Origin: Caulobacter flavus
GTDB taxonomy: Bacteria > Pseudomonadota > Alphaproteobacteria > Caulobacterales > Caulobacteraceae
DNA length: 64,000 bases
Direction of reading: 5' to 3'
Assembly: GCF_003722335.1 (NCBI RefSeq)
Contig: NZ_CP026100.1
Coordinates: 3,942,001-4,006,000, forward strand
Shown in pieces: positions 33,491-42,585 of the stretch. Position 1 is the stretch's first letter. Every line of letters begins with the position of its first letter. A model generated the notes under the pieces. The model was not told the DNA's origin. It saw nothing but the letters and a program-made list of their open reading frames with translations, and did no database searches. A program made the position numbers and the translations under genes.

Positions 33491-34381
33491 ATGGCCGCCG
33501 ACGCTCTCGCCTCGCCGCTGACCACGGTGGCCCTGCCGGCCGCCCTGGGCCTGATCATGTTCGGCCTGGGTCTCAGCCTGACGCCCGCCGACTTCGCCCG
33601 GGTCGGCCGGCGGCCGCGCGCCGCCGTCGTGGCCCTGGCCTGCCAGCTGCTGGTGCTGCCGGTGATGGGCCTTGGCCTGGCGTTGCTGTTTCGACTGCCG
33701 CCCGAGACGGCGGTGGGCCTGATGCTGCTGGCGGCCTCGCCCGGCGGCACGGCGGCCAATCTCTACAGCCACCTCTTCCGCGGCGACGTGGCCCTGAACA
33801 TCAGCCTGACGGCGATCAACTCGATCCTGGCCGTCGTCACCCTGCCGATCGTGGTCAACCTGTCGGTGGCCTGGTTCCAGCCGGGCGAGCTGAGCGTGGG
33901 CCTGCGGTTTTCCAAGACGGTCGAGGTGTTTCTCGTCGTGCTGGGGCCGGTGGCCCTGGGGATGCTGGTGCGCCGCCTGCGCCCGGCCTTCGCCGACGCC
34001 ATGGACCGACCCGTGCGGGTGGTGTCGGTGGCGTTCCTCACCCTGCTGATCGGCGCGGCCGTCGCCGCCAACATCGCGACCTTGAAGGACGAGGTGCTGG
34101 CCCTGGCCGGCGTCACCGTCGCCTTCTGCCTGCTCAGCCTGACGGTCGGCTTCGTCGTGCCGCGTCTCTTCAGCGTGGCCCGCGACCAGGCGATCGCCAG
34201 CGCCTTCGAGGTGGGGCTGCACAACGCCGCCCTGGCCATCGTCGTGGCCCAGTCGGTCCTGCAGCGGCCGGAGATGAGCCTGCCGGCCGCCGTCTACGGC
34301 GTGCTGATGTTCCCGCTGGCGGCGATGTTCGGATGGGTGCTGAGCCGTACGGCGCGGCGCGAGGCCGCTGCGCTCACCTGA
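33491..34381 (+). CDS. Bile acid:Na+ symporter (BASS) family transporter
   Basis: 296 residues, about nine to ten membrane helices, starting MAADALASPLTTVALPAALG. BASS features are LIMFGLGLSLTPADF, LLAASPGGTAANLYSHLFRGDV seen here as ASPGGTAANLYSHLFRGD, and FEVGLHNAALAIVVAQS in the crossover core. The family moves bile acids, pantothenate, keto acids or other organic anions with Na+. Pairing with a ketosteroid-dehydrogenase-like enzyme suggests import of a steroid-like acid. Its 3' end overlaps the convergent fadD gene by 8 bp. The frame extends upstream into the flavoprotein gene as shadow. Confidence 0.9.
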   Translation: MAADALASPLTTVALPAALGLIMFGLGLSLTPADFARVGRRPRAAVVALACQLLVLPVMGLGLALLFRLPPETAVGLMLLAASPGGTAANLYSHLFRGDVALNISLTAINSILAVVTLPIVVNLSVAWFQPGELSVGLRFSKTVEVFLVVLGPVALGMLVRRLRPAFADAMDRPVRVVSVAFLTLLIGAAVAANIATLKDEVLALAGVTVAFCLLSLTVGFVVPRLFSVARDQAIASAFEVGLHNAALAIVVAQSVLQRPEMSLPAAVYGVLMFPLAAMFGWVLSRTARREAAALT

Positions 34382-36098
34382 GCTCGCGCCGCAGAACCTT
34401 GCCCACCGGGGTCTTCGGCAGCGGCTCGGCTCGGAACTCGACGATCCTGGGCACCTTGTAGGCCGTCAGCCGCTCGCGGCAGTGAGCGACCAGGGCCTCG
34501 GAGGTCAGCTCGGCCGAGCGGCGCACCACCACGATCTTGATCCGCTCGCCCTGCACCGGGTCGGGCACGCCGATCGCGGCGACCTCCTCGACCAGCGGGT
34601 GGGCGGCGACCACGTCCTCGATCTCGCTGGGATAGACGTTGAAGCCCGAGACCAGGATCATCTCCTTCAGCCGGTCCAGCAGCTTCACGCGGCCGTCGGC
34701 CTGCATTACCCCGATGTCGCCGCTGGCCAGCCAGCCGTCGGCCGAAAGCACCTTGGCCGTCTCGTCGGGATGGCCCCAATAGCCCTTCATCACCTGCGGA
34801 CCACGCACGCACAGCTCGCCCGGCTCGTCGACGCCGCACCAGGAGCCGTCGTCGCGGCGCATCCGCACCTCGGTCGAGGGCACCGGCAGGCCGACGGTGC
34901 CGTCAAAGCCCATGGTCTGCGGATTGTCGATGTCGACATAGCCGATGCAGACCACCGGCGAGCACTCGGTCAGGCCGTAGCCCTCGATCACCGGCGCGCC
35001 GGTGACGTCCTGCCACTCCTCGGCGACGGCGCGCTGGGTGGCCATGCCGCCGGCGATGGTCAGGCGCAGGTCCGAGAAGTCGCGGCTGCGGAACGCCTCG
35101 TTGTTCAGCAGGCTGGTGAACAGCGTGTTGAGGCCCGTCAGGCCGGTGAAGCGCTCGTTGCGCAGTACCCACTCCACCCGTTTGGCGTCGCGCGGGTTGG
35201 CGATCAGGATGTTGCGCCCGCCCACGCCGACGAACATCAGCAGGTTCGCCGTCAGCGAGAACACGTGATAGAGTGGCAGCATCGTGACGTTGCCGACAGC
35301 CTGATCCTGCGGGATCTGGGTCATGATCCAGGCCCGGCCCTGGAGCACGTTGGCGATGATGTTGCGATGGGTCAGCATGGCCCCCTTCGCCACCCCCGTC
35401 GTGCCGCCGGTGTACTGCAGGAAGGCCAGGTCCTCGGGGCGGATATCCACCGGGGCGAGCTTCTGGCGGCGCGCCTTGCGCATCATCGCCGGCCAGCGCA
35501 GGGCGCCGGGCAGGCGCCACTTGGGAACCAGCTTCTCGACGTGGCGCATCATGGCGTTGACGGCCGCGCCCTTGGCCGGGCCCATCATGTCGCCCATGGC
35601 CGTCACCACGACATGGCGGATCGCGGTGCCCTCGATGGCCTGCTCCAGCGTATGGGCGAACATCTCCATGGCCACGATCGCCACCGCACCGCTGTCGGCC
35701 AGCTGATGATGCAGCTCGCGCGGCGTGTAGAGCGGGTTGACGTTGACCACCACGGCGCCGGCCATCAGCGTACCGAACAGGGTCACCGGGTACTGCAGGC
35801 AGTTGGGCATCATCAGCGCGACCCGCTCGCCCTGCCGCACGCCGACCGCCTGCAGCCAGGCGGCGAAGGCCTTGGCCTCGGCCAGCGCCCGGCCGTAGCT
35901 GACGCCCGTGCCCAGGCTGACGAAGCCGGTACGGTCGGCGTAGCGGCTCGCGTCGGCCTCGAACAGTTCGCCCACCGAACGCCACAGGGCCAGCTCGTCG
36001 TCGATCGTGGCCGGCACGTCGGCGCGGTACGACTGGGTCCAGAAGCGCTCGGCCCACAGGCGGTCGGCGTCGGCGGCGGGGGTCTGGGCGCCGGTCAT
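34374..36098 (-). CDS. fadD: Long-chain fatty acid--CoA ligase
   Basis: 574 residues. Adenylate-forming enzyme: P-loop YTGGTTGVAKGA, aromatic/adenine motif EGYGLTECSPVV, the ATP-binding Asp in ASGDIG, hinge DRLKEMILVSGFNVYPSEIED and catalytic Lys in KTPVGKVLRREL at the C-terminus. It activates a carboxylic acid to its CoA thioester to start beta-oxidation. The segment before the P-loop is longer than in E. coli FadD. ATG overlaps the stop of the thiolase gene. Last gene of the fadE-fabG-maoC-thiolase-fadD run. Confidence 0.93.
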   Translation of the reverse strand: MTGAQTPAADADRLWAERFWTQSYRADVPATIDDELALWRSVGELFEADASRYADRTGFVSLGTGVSYGRALAEAKAFAAWLQAVGVRQGERVALMMPNCLQYPVTLFGTLMAGAVVVNVNPLYTPRELHHQLADSGAVAIVAMEMFAHTLEQAIEGTAIRHVVVTAMGDMMGPAKGAAVNAMMRHVEKLVPKWRLPGALRWPAMMRKARRQKLAPVDIRPEDLAFLQYTGGTTGVAKGAMLTHRNIIANVLQGRAWIMTQIPQDQAVGNVTMLPLYHVFSLTANLLMFVGVGGRNILIANPRDAKRVEWVLRNERFTGLTGLNTLFTSLLNNEAFRSRDFSDLRLTIAGGMATQRAVAEEWQDVTGAPVIEGYGLTECSPVVCIGYVDIDNPQTMGFDGTVGLPVPSTEVRMRRDDGSWCGVDEPGELCVRGPQVMKGYWGHPDETAKVLSADGWLASGDIGVMQADGRVKLLDRLKEMILVSGFNVYPSEIEDVVAAHPLVEEVAAIGVPDPVQGERIKIVVVRRSAELTSEALVAHCRERLTAYKVPRIVEFRAEPLPKTPVGKVLRRELR

Positions 36099-37381
36099 TT
36101 CTCAAGCACCGCCACCACGCCCTGACCGCCGGCGGCGCAGATCGAGATCAGGCCCCGGCCGCTTCCCTTGCGGTCCAGCATGGTCGCCAGGTGCGCCAGG
36201 ATCCGTCCGCCGGTGGCGGCGAACGGGTGGCCCGCGGCCAGCGAACTGCCATGCACGTTCAGCTTCTCGCGGTCGATCGCGCCTGGCGCGCGGTCGAGGC
36301 CCAGCCGCGTGCGGGCGTAGTCGTCGTCCTCCCACGCCTTCAGCGTGCACAGCACCTGGGCGGAGAAGGCCTCGTGGATCTCGTAGTAGTCGAAGTCCTG
36401 CAAGCTGAGGCCCAGCTTGCCCAGCATGCGGGGCACGGCGTAGGCCGGGGCCATCAGCAGACCCTCGTCGCCCTTGACGAAGTCCACCGCCGCCGTCTCG
36501 CCGGCTCGCAGCCAGGCCAGCACCGGCAGGCCGCGCGCCCTGGCCCACTCCTCGCTGGCCAGCAGCACCACCGAGGCGCCGTCGGTCAGCGGCGTGGAGT
36601 TGGCGGCGGTCAGCGTGCCGTGCTCGCGGTCGAACACCGGCTTCATCGTGGCGATCTTGGCCGGGTCGATGTCGGGCCGCAGGTTGTTGTCGCGCTTCAA
36701 GCCCTTGAACGGTACGACGAGGTCGTCGAACAGGCCGTCGGCATAGGCCTTGGCCATGCGCTGGTGGCTGCGCACGGCCAGGGCGTCCTGCTCGGCGCGC
36801 GGGATATTCCAGCGCTTGGCCATCACCTCGCAGCTTTCGCCCATGGAGAGGCCGGTGCGCGGCTCGGCGTTGCGCGGCGGTTCGGGGCGGAACGGCGCGG
36901 TCAGCCCCGCGCCTAGCAGGGCCTTGATCCTGCCGCCGTTGGTCTTCTCGCGATTGGCCGCCAGCAGCGCCTTGCGGAAGCCCTCATTCAGGGCGATCGG
37001 CGCGTCCGAGGTGGTGTCGACCCCGCCGGCCACGCCGACGTCGATCTGGCCCAGCGCGATCTTGTTGGCCACCAGTATGGCGGCTTCCAGACCGGTGCCG
37101 CAGGCCTGGGCGACGTCGTAGGTCGGAGTGTCGTGGCCGATGGTCGTCGACAGCAGGGCCTCGCGGGTCAGGGCGATGTCGCGCGAGTGCTTGAGCACCG
37201 CGCCGGCCGCCACCTCGCCCAGGCGCAGGCCGTGCAGCGAGAACCGGTCGGCCAGGCCCTGCAGGGCGGCGGTCAGCATCTCCTGGTTGGAAGCCAGGGC
37301 ATAGGCGGTGTTGGAGCGCGCGAACGGAATGCGGCTGCCGCCGAGGATGGCGACGCGTCGGGGCGCTGGCAGGGTCAGCAT
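36095..37381 (-). CDS. fadI: Acetyl-CoA C-acyltransferase (FadI-type thiolase)
   Basis: 428 residues from MLTLPAPRRVAILGG. Thiolase catalytic residues: nucleophile Cys94 in AQACGTGLEA, His in IHEAFSAQV and acid/base Cys415 in SICAAGGQG. Length and the insert around GFRKALLAANREKTNGG fit FadI-type beta-ketothiolases. It cleaves 3-oxoacyl-CoA to acetyl-CoA and shortened acyl-CoA. The start lies inside the end of the MaoC gene (7-bp overlap). The frame is open much further upstream as antisense-type shadow sequence. Confidence 0.92.
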   Translation of the reverse strand: MLTLPAPRRVAILGGSRIPFARSNTAYALASNQEMLTAALQGLADRFSLHGLRLGEVAAGAVLKHSRDIALTREALLSTTIGHDTPTYDVAQACGTGLEAAILVANKIALGQIDVGVAGGVDTTSDAPIALNEGFRKALLAANREKTNGGRIKALLGAGLTAPFRPEPPRNAEPRTGLSMGESCEVMAKRWNIPRAEQDALAVRSHQRMAKAYADGLFDDLVVPFKGLKRDNNLRPDIDPAKIATMKPVFDREHGTLTAANSTPLTDGASVVLLASEEWARARGLPVLAWLRAGETAAVDFVKGDEGLLMAPAYAVPRMLGKLGLSLQDFDYYEIHEAFSAQVLCTLKAWEDDDYARTRLGLDRAPGAIDREKLNVHGSSLAAGHPFAATGGRILAHLATMLDRKGSGRGLISICAAGGQGVVAVLEK

Positions 37382-38238
37382 GAGGGGTCCCGTGGTTCGA
37401 GGCCCAGGCGGCCGCGCAGATGGGTGCGCGCGCCCTGGGCGTCCTTGATTTCGAATTGGCGCTCGCCGCCTTGCGGACCGGCGAGCAGAGCGATCTCGCC
37501 GGGCAGGAACACCGGCGCGCGGAAGGCGACCTCGACCTCGGCTGAGCCGACCGGCCGCCCGTCGGTCAAGGCGGCCACGGCGCGAGCCTTGACCCACATG
37601 CCGTGGGCGATGGCGCGCTTGAAGCCCAGCAGCCTGGCGCCCAAGGCCGAGGTATGGATGGGGTTGGCGTCGCCCGACACCCTGGCGTAGCGACGGCCAA
37701 GATCGGCGGGCAGCGGCCAGGTCTCGATCGGCGTCCGCGCCGGCCCGTCTTCGACGGTCGGGGCCGGATCGCCACGCCCCGACCGGCCGCGACGCAGATA
37801 GACGCTCGTTCCTTCCCACACGACCTGGCCGTCGCGGCGGGCCGTGGTCTCCAGCGAGAAGGCCTGGCCCTTGTCGTGGGCCAGGAGGCGGCCCGTCCGC
37901 ACGGTGATCGCCAGCCGCTCGCCCGCCGTCAGCGGCGCGTGCTGGCGGATGCGGTTGGACAGGTGCACCAGCCCCATCACCGGGTACGGAAAGTCGCCGG
38001 CCAGCATCAGCCGCATCTGTAGCGGAAAGGCCAGGATGTGCGGGAAGGTCAGCGGAACCCCGGCCTCGGGCCCGAAGCCGCAGGCCTGGGCGTAGGCGGC
38101 GATCGCCTCGCGCCGCAGCCAGGCGCCCGCCTCAAGCGTCGCGTCGGGAAAGGCCCCTTCGCCGCCCCGGCGCAGCAGTCCTCGCAAGGCCCCGCCGGCG
38201 AGGGCCAGGGTCGAGACCGGCTCGGCCATGTCGGTCAT
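37375..38238 (-). CDS. MaoC-family (double hot-dog) enoyl-CoA hydratase
   Basis: 287 residues starting MTDMAEPVSTLAL. The C-terminal hot-dog domain has the hydratase-2 motif YARVSGDANPIHTS with catalytic Asp and His, and GMWVKARAVAAL. The N-terminal half resembles a degenerate hot-dog domain (FPHILAFPLQMRLML). It would hydrate trans-2-enoyl-CoA to (R)-3-hydroxyacyl-CoA, which suits the FabG-type reductase upstream. Five bp separate it from the reductase gene. Confidence 0.9.
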   Translation of the reverse strand: MTDMAEPVSTLALAGGALRGLLRRGGEGAFPDATLEAGAWLRREAIAAYAQACGFGPEAGVPLTFPHILAFPLQMRLMLAGDFPYPVMGLVHLSNRIRQHAPLTAGERLAITVRTGRLLAHDKGQAFSLETTARRDGQVVWEGTSVYLRRGRSGRGDPAPTVEDGPARTPIETWPLPADLGRRYARVSGDANPIHTSALGARLLGFKRAIAHGMWVKARAVAALTDGRPVGSAEVEVAFRAPVFLPGEIALLAGPQGGERQFEIKDAQGARTHLRGRLGLEPRDPSC

Positions 38239-38243
38239 GGTGG

Positions 38244-39572
38244 TCAGGCCCCGAGCAGGCTCTGGCCGCAGACGCGGACCACCTGGCCGTTGACCCCGCC
38301 GCTGGCGGGATGGGCCAGCCAGGCGATGGTCTCGGCCACGTCGACCGGACTGCCGCCCTGCCCCATGCTGTTCATCCGTCGTCCGGCCTCGCGGATGGCG
38401 AAGGGGATGGCGGCGGTCATACGGGTCTCGATGAAGCCCGGCGCCACGGCGTTGATGGTCACGCCCTCGCCCAGGCCGTCCTTGGCCAGGCGATGCACCG
38501 CGCCGATCCACCCTGCCTTGGACAGGGCGTAGTTGGTCTGGCCCATGTTGCCCGCCACGCCGCTGAGCGACGACACCGCCACGATCCGGCCATTGCGGCG
38601 GATCGCGCCCGCCTCTTGCAGCGCGCGGGTCAGGGCCAGCGGCGCGCCAAGGTTGACGGCCATGACGCTGTCCCACTCGCGGGCGTCCATCCGCGCCAGG
38701 GTGCGGTCGCGGGTGATGCCGGCGTTGTGCACCACCACGTCGAAGCCGCCGGCCGCCCGGGCCGCCGTCACCAGGGCCTGTCCGGCCTCCGGCGCGGTGA
38801 TGTCCAGCCCCAGGGGGCGCACGCCCAGCTCGCCGGCCAGCTTCTCCAGGTCTTCGCGCGCGGCTGGCACGTCCAGCGCCGTGACCTGCGCGCCCTCGGC
38901 CGCGAACAGCCGCACGATGGCCTCGCCGATGCCGCGTGAGGCGCCGGTGACCAGCACGTGCCGACCGGCATGGCCCAGCCTCTGATCGCCGGCCACCTGC
39001 GGCGCGGATACCCGCACCACCTGGCCCGACACGTAGGCCGAGCGTGGCGACAGCAGGAAGTCGAGCGTGCTGGCGGCGGCCTCCTCGTCGCCAAGCGCGA
39101 CGTACAGCAGTTGCACCCCGATGCCGCGCCGCGCCTCCTTGGCCAGCGAGCGGACGAAGCCCTCCAGCCCCCGCTGGATCGCCTCGGCCTCGGCGGTTGC
39201 CGCCTGCTCCGGCGGTGTGCCGATCACCACGATACGGCCGTGCTCGGCCACCGAGCGCACCGCCTGGTGGAAGAAGGCGTAGAGCGCCCTGGCCGAGGCC
39301 ACGTCGATGCAGTCCGAGGCGTCGAAGACCAAGCCGCCGTAGCGCTCGTCGGCCGACCAGCGCCGGCGCAGCGGCGCGCCCGACGCCGCGGCGACCCGCT
39401 CCAGCACCGGACCCATCCGGCCGCCGCCGGCCGAGTCCAGCAGCAGGGGCTGCAGGGCGGCGGCCCCAGCCTCGGCGCGCCGTTGCAGCGGCGCGGGCTT
39501 GGGCAGCCCCAGGGCCCCGACCATCCAGCCGCCCAGGCCGCTGTTGGCGAATTCCAGGTAGCGGTCGGTCAT
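38244..39572 (-). CDS. High-molecular-weight FabG (FabG4-like) 3-oxoacyl reductase
   Basis: 442 residues, about 200 longer than ordinary FabG. The C-terminal SDR domain (from about 200) has TGASRGIG at 209-216, NAG at 283-285, VSSLSG for the catalytic Ser, and Tyr348/Lys352 in NYALSK. The N-terminal extension (1-200) resembles a degenerate Rossmann/flavodoxin-like domain as in mycobacterial FabG4. It probably oxidises (R)-3-hydroxyacyl-CoA in beta-oxidation rather than serving fatty acid synthesis. ATG overlaps the fadE stop codon. No FadB-type multifunctional enzyme is present, so MaoC plus this protein fill that role. Confidence 0.92.
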   Translation of the reverse strand: MTDRYLEFANSGLGGWMVGALGLPKPAPLQRRAEAGAAALQPLLLDSAGGGRMGPVLERVAAASGAPLRRRWSADERYGGLVFDASDCIDVASARALYAFFHQAVRSVAEHGRIVVIGTPPEQAATAEAEAIQRGLEGFVRSLAKEARRGIGVQLLYVALGDEEAAASTLDFLLSPRSAYVSGQVVRVSAPQVAGDQRLGHAGRHVLVTGASRGIGEAIVRLFAAEGAQVTALDVPAAREDLEKLAGELGVRPLGLDITAPEAGQALVTAARAAGGFDVVVHNAGITRDRTLARMDAREWDSVMAVNLGAPLALTRALQEAGAIRRNGRIVAVSSLSGVAGNMGQTNYALSKAGWIGAVHRLAKDGLGEGVTINAVAPGFIETRMTAAIPFAIREAGRRMNSMGQGGSPVDVAETIAWLAHPASGGVNGQVVRVCGQSLLGA

Positions 39573-42040
39573 TGGGCCACCTTCTCGCGCTTGGCGGCGC
39601 GCTTGCCGCCCCGGCGCGCCAGGCCGAAGTCCTGCGGGAAGTCGTCGACCTGGATGGCCATGTCGGCCAGCACCGCGAAGCGGGCGAAGAGGTCGCGTTC
39701 GGCGCCTGAGATCAGGCCCCTGGCCTCGACCTCGCCGGCCCAGGCGTCGAGCAGGGTCAGGTTCTGCGGCGCGCGGGCGATGCGGCCGGCGGCGATCTCG
39801 GGCTTGAGCCGGCGCTCGATGGCCTCGACCTGCGGATGGAGATCGAAGGCCACGGCGGTGGCGGCGATCGGGTCGACCTCGATGCGCGGCGTCCACGATC
39901 CGGCCAGCAGGCGGTCGCGCGCCGGGCCGTGGCGCTGGACCAGGGCCGCGACCTCGGCCGAGACCCGGTCGTCGGGCGCGGCGCGACCCACGCCCGCGCC
40001 GACCACGCCCAGCACGAAGGCGACGACGCGGCTGGGATGGTTGGCCAGCAGCGAGCGCCAGGCCTCGCTGGCGCGGGCCAGGGCGTCCTGCGCGGCCCAG
40101 TGGACCAGCGGCAGGTCTTCGGCCGGGCGGCCCTCGTCCTCGAAGCGCTTGAGCGCGCTCGACAGGATCAGCAGCTGCGAGAGCATGTCGCCCAGCCGCC
40201 CGGTCAGCGCGCCCTTGCGCTTCAGCGCGCCGCCGACGGTGGCCATCGACAGGTCCGAAGCCAGGGCCAGCAGCGTCGAGAAGCGGGTGGCGGCGCGGTA
40301 GTAGCGGCCCAGCTGCGGCGCGGACCCCGCCGGCGCGCCGATCAGCAGCCCGCCGGTGAGGGCGAAGGCGGCGGCGCGCGCCAGGTTGCGGAACAGGAAG
40401 CCGGCATAGCCGAACAGGGCCCCGTCGAAGTCCTTGAGGTTCTGCGCCTGCGCCGTCCGCATCAGGGTCAGGACGTAGGGATGGCAGCGGATCGCGCCCT
40501 GGCCGTAGATGATCAGGGTGCGGGTCATGATGTTGGCGCCCTCGACCGTGATGGCGATCGGGATCTGCTGGTAGGCGCGGGCCAGGAAGTTGCCCGGGCC
40601 CATGCAGACGCCCTTGCCGCCGACCACGTCCATGGCGTCGTTGACGACGATCCGGGCGCGCTCGGTCACGTGGTACTTGGCGATGGCCGAGACCACCGAC
40701 GGCTTCTCGCCCTGGTCCAGGGCTGCGGCCGCCAGGCGGCGCAGGCTGTCGGAGGCGTAGAGGTGGCCGGCCATGCGGGCCAGCGGCTCCTGCACGCCCT
40801 CGAAGGCGCCGATCGGCATGTTGAACTGCCGGCGGATGGCGACATAGGCCCCGACCATGCCGACGGCCAGCTTGGACATGCCCACGTTGGACGACGGCAG
40901 CGAGATCGCGCGGCCGGCCGCCAGGCATTCCATCAGCATCCGCCAGCCGTTGCCCACCTGGGCCTGGCCGCCGATGACCATCTCCATCGGCACGAACACG
41001 TCGTCGCCGGTGATCGGGCCGTTCTGGAAGACCGCGTTCAGCGGCCAGTGGCGGCGGCCGATGTTCACCCCTGGATGGTCGCGCGGCAGCAGCACGCAGG
41101 TGATGCCCGGCTCGGCGCCCTGGCCCAGCAGGCCGTCGGGATCGACCGCGCGGAAGGCCAGGCCGATCACCGTCGCGATCGGCGCCAGGGTGATGTAGCG
41201 CTTGCGCCAGCTTACCCGGAAACCCAGCGTCTCGCGGCCATTCCAGGTCCCGCGGCAGACCACGCCCGTGTCGGTGATCGAGGCGGCGTCCGAGCCGGCA
41301 TAGGGATTGGTCAGGGCAAAGCACGGGATCTCGTCGCCGCGCGCCAGGCGCGGCAGGTAGTGGTCCTTCTGGGCGTCGGTGCCGTAGTGCAGCAGCAGTT
41401 CGGCCGGACCCAGCGAGTTGGGCACCATCACCGACACGGCCGCGGCCGAGCAGCGGGTCGACAGCTTCTGCACCACCTGGCTGTGGGCGTAGGCCGAGAA
41501 GCCCAGGCCGCCGTAGCGCTTGGGAATGATCATCCCCAGGAAGCCCTTGTCGCGGGCGTATTCCCAGGCGGCCGGCGGCAGGTCCTGCCAGACCGAAGTG
41601 CTCTCCCAGTCGTTGGACAGGTCGCACAGGTGTTCGGCCTCGATGTCGAGGAAGCGCTGCTCCTCGGCCGACAGCTTCGGCGCGGGCGTGGTCAGAAGGC
41701 GCTTCCAGTCGGGCTTGCCGGCGAACAGCTCGGCGTCCCACCAGACGTTGCCGGCCTCGACGGCGGCCTGCTCGGTGGGGCTCATGCGCGGCATGATGCC
41801 GGCGAAGGCCTTCATGGCCGGCGCCGACAGCACGGCGGCGCGCAGCGGGCGGAAGGTGGTCAGCACCGCGATCGGCGCGGCCACGGCGGCCAGCACCAGC
41901 GTCGCGGTCGAGCCGATCACCCCGGCGGCGAAGCCCGCGCCTATCCATATGGCCGTGGCTGCCGCCCATAGGGCGGCCCTGGCCTGCACGAAGGTCAGCA
42001 CGAAGGCGACGAGCGCGGCGGCGCCAATCCAGATCAGCAT
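39569..42040 (-). CDS. fadE: Acyl-CoA dehydrogenase, FadE type (large, membrane-associated)
   Basis: 823 residues, close to E. coli FadE (814). Two or three N-terminal hydrophobic helices (MLIWIGAAALVAFVLTFV, then ATLVLAAVAAPIAVL) precede the dehydrogenase core with PKRYGGLGFSAYAHS, CFALTNPYAGSDAAS and GVKGVC-like MDVVGGKGVCMGPGNF, and a long C-terminal DUF1974 domain. It performs the first oxidation of acyl-CoA. ATG 42040 was chosen because it places the hydrophobic segment at the N-terminus and has GGGGGAT upstream. First gene of the beta-oxidation operon; the promoter lies in 42041-42153. Confidence 0.93.
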   Translation of the reverse strand: MLIWIGAAALVAFVLTFVQARAALWAAATAIWIGAGFAAGVIGSTATLVLAAVAAPIAVLTTFRPLRAAVLSAPAMKAFAGIMPRMSPTEQAAVEAGNVWWDAELFAGKPDWKRLLTTPAPKLSAEEQRFLDIEAEHLCDLSNDWESTSVWQDLPPAAWEYARDKGFLGMIIPKRYGGLGFSAYAHSQVVQKLSTRCSAAAVSVMVPNSLGPAELLLHYGTDAQKDHYLPRLARGDEIPCFALTNPYAGSDAASITDTGVVCRGTWNGRETLGFRVSWRKRYITLAPIATVIGLAFRAVDPDGLLGQGAEPGITCVLLPRDHPGVNIGRRHWPLNAVFQNGPITGDDVFVPMEMVIGGQAQVGNGWRMLMECLAAGRAISLPSSNVGMSKLAVGMVGAYVAIRRQFNMPIGAFEGVQEPLARMAGHLYASDSLRRLAAAALDQGEKPSVVSAIAKYHVTERARIVVNDAMDVVGGKGVCMGPGNFLARAYQQIPIAITVEGANIMTRTLIIYGQGAIRCHPYVLTLMRTAQAQNLKDFDGALFGYAGFLFRNLARAAAFALTGGLLIGAPAGSAPQLGRYYRAATRFSTLLALASDLSMATVGGALKRKGALTGRLGDMLSQLLILSSALKRFEDEGRPAEDLPLVHWAAQDALARASEAWRSLLANHPSRVVAFVLGVVGAGVGRAAPDDRVSAEVAALVQRHGPARDRLLAGSWTPRIEVDPIAATAVAFDLHPQVEAIERRLKPEIAAGRIARAPQNLTLLDAWAGEVEARGLISGAERDLFARFAVLADMAIQVDDFPQDFGLARRGGKRAAKREKVAQ

Positions 42041-42153
42041 GGTCGCAATCCCCCGACCGGCGGGGCGGCCCCCGTCGGCTGATGTCAAAAGTCGGTTACT
42101 CGGAACGCGGCGGACAGCTGGCGGGCCGCCCTGTTACTCATCTTGAGCGGTGC

Positions 42154-42585
42154 TCAGCGCACGCGCTTCCAGGTCTGGGTGCGGCACAGCAGCGGGGCGA
42201 TGCAGCCCTTCACCGCCAGGGTGTCGTCATCCAGGAGGGTAAGCGTGCCCGTCGAAGCGCCCTGCCCCGTCTCCGGGTCGTAGAGCGGCCCGCCGGACCA
42301 GGATCGTGGTCCACCGGAGAAGTTGGTCAGCACCGTCAGGTCCTTGAGACGACGGGTGCGCAGCTCGGCGTTGCGGTTGCGCACGTCCCGCTGGTCGGGA
42401 TCGGCGCGCAGAGGCGCGGCGTCCTTCAGGCGGCCGCAATAGACCTCGCCGCAGCGTTCGATGGAGACCACGCCGTTCTCGGCCGAGGTGCGCCAGCGAC
42501 CGGCAAGGCCGGCCTCCTGGGCCAGGGCGGGCGCGGCGCTCGCCGAGACCGCCAGCAGCGCCAGGGCCGCGAGCATCCGGATCAT
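42154..42585 (-). CDS. DUF2147-family secreted protein (copy 2)
   Basis: 143 residues with a Sec signal MIRMLAALALLAVSASAAPALA (quoted in parts: MIRMLAALALLAVSA, SAAPALA). Mature part GLAGRWRTSAENGVVSIERCG, shown here as GRWRTSAENGVVSI, then YCGRLKD and a C-terminal LAVKGCIAPLLCRTQTWKRV that matches copy 1 at 26777. Its ATG overlaps the Coq4-gene stop codon, so the two are co-translated. Function unknown; probably periplasmic. Confidence 0.85.
   Translation of the reverse strand: MIRMLAALALLAVSASAAPALAQEAGLAGRWRTSAENGVVSIERCGEVYCGRLKDAAPLRADPDQRDVRNRNAELRTRRLKDLTVLTNFSGGPRSWSGGPLYDPETGQGASTGTLTLLDDDTLAVKGCIAPLLCRTQTWKRVR

Noticed and set aside
38244..41969. A very long minus-strand frame fusing the FabG4-like reductase to upstream sequence
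   Set aside because: The part upstream of 39572 overlaps fadE in another frame and has shadow composition; the ATGA overlap with fadE gives a natural start.
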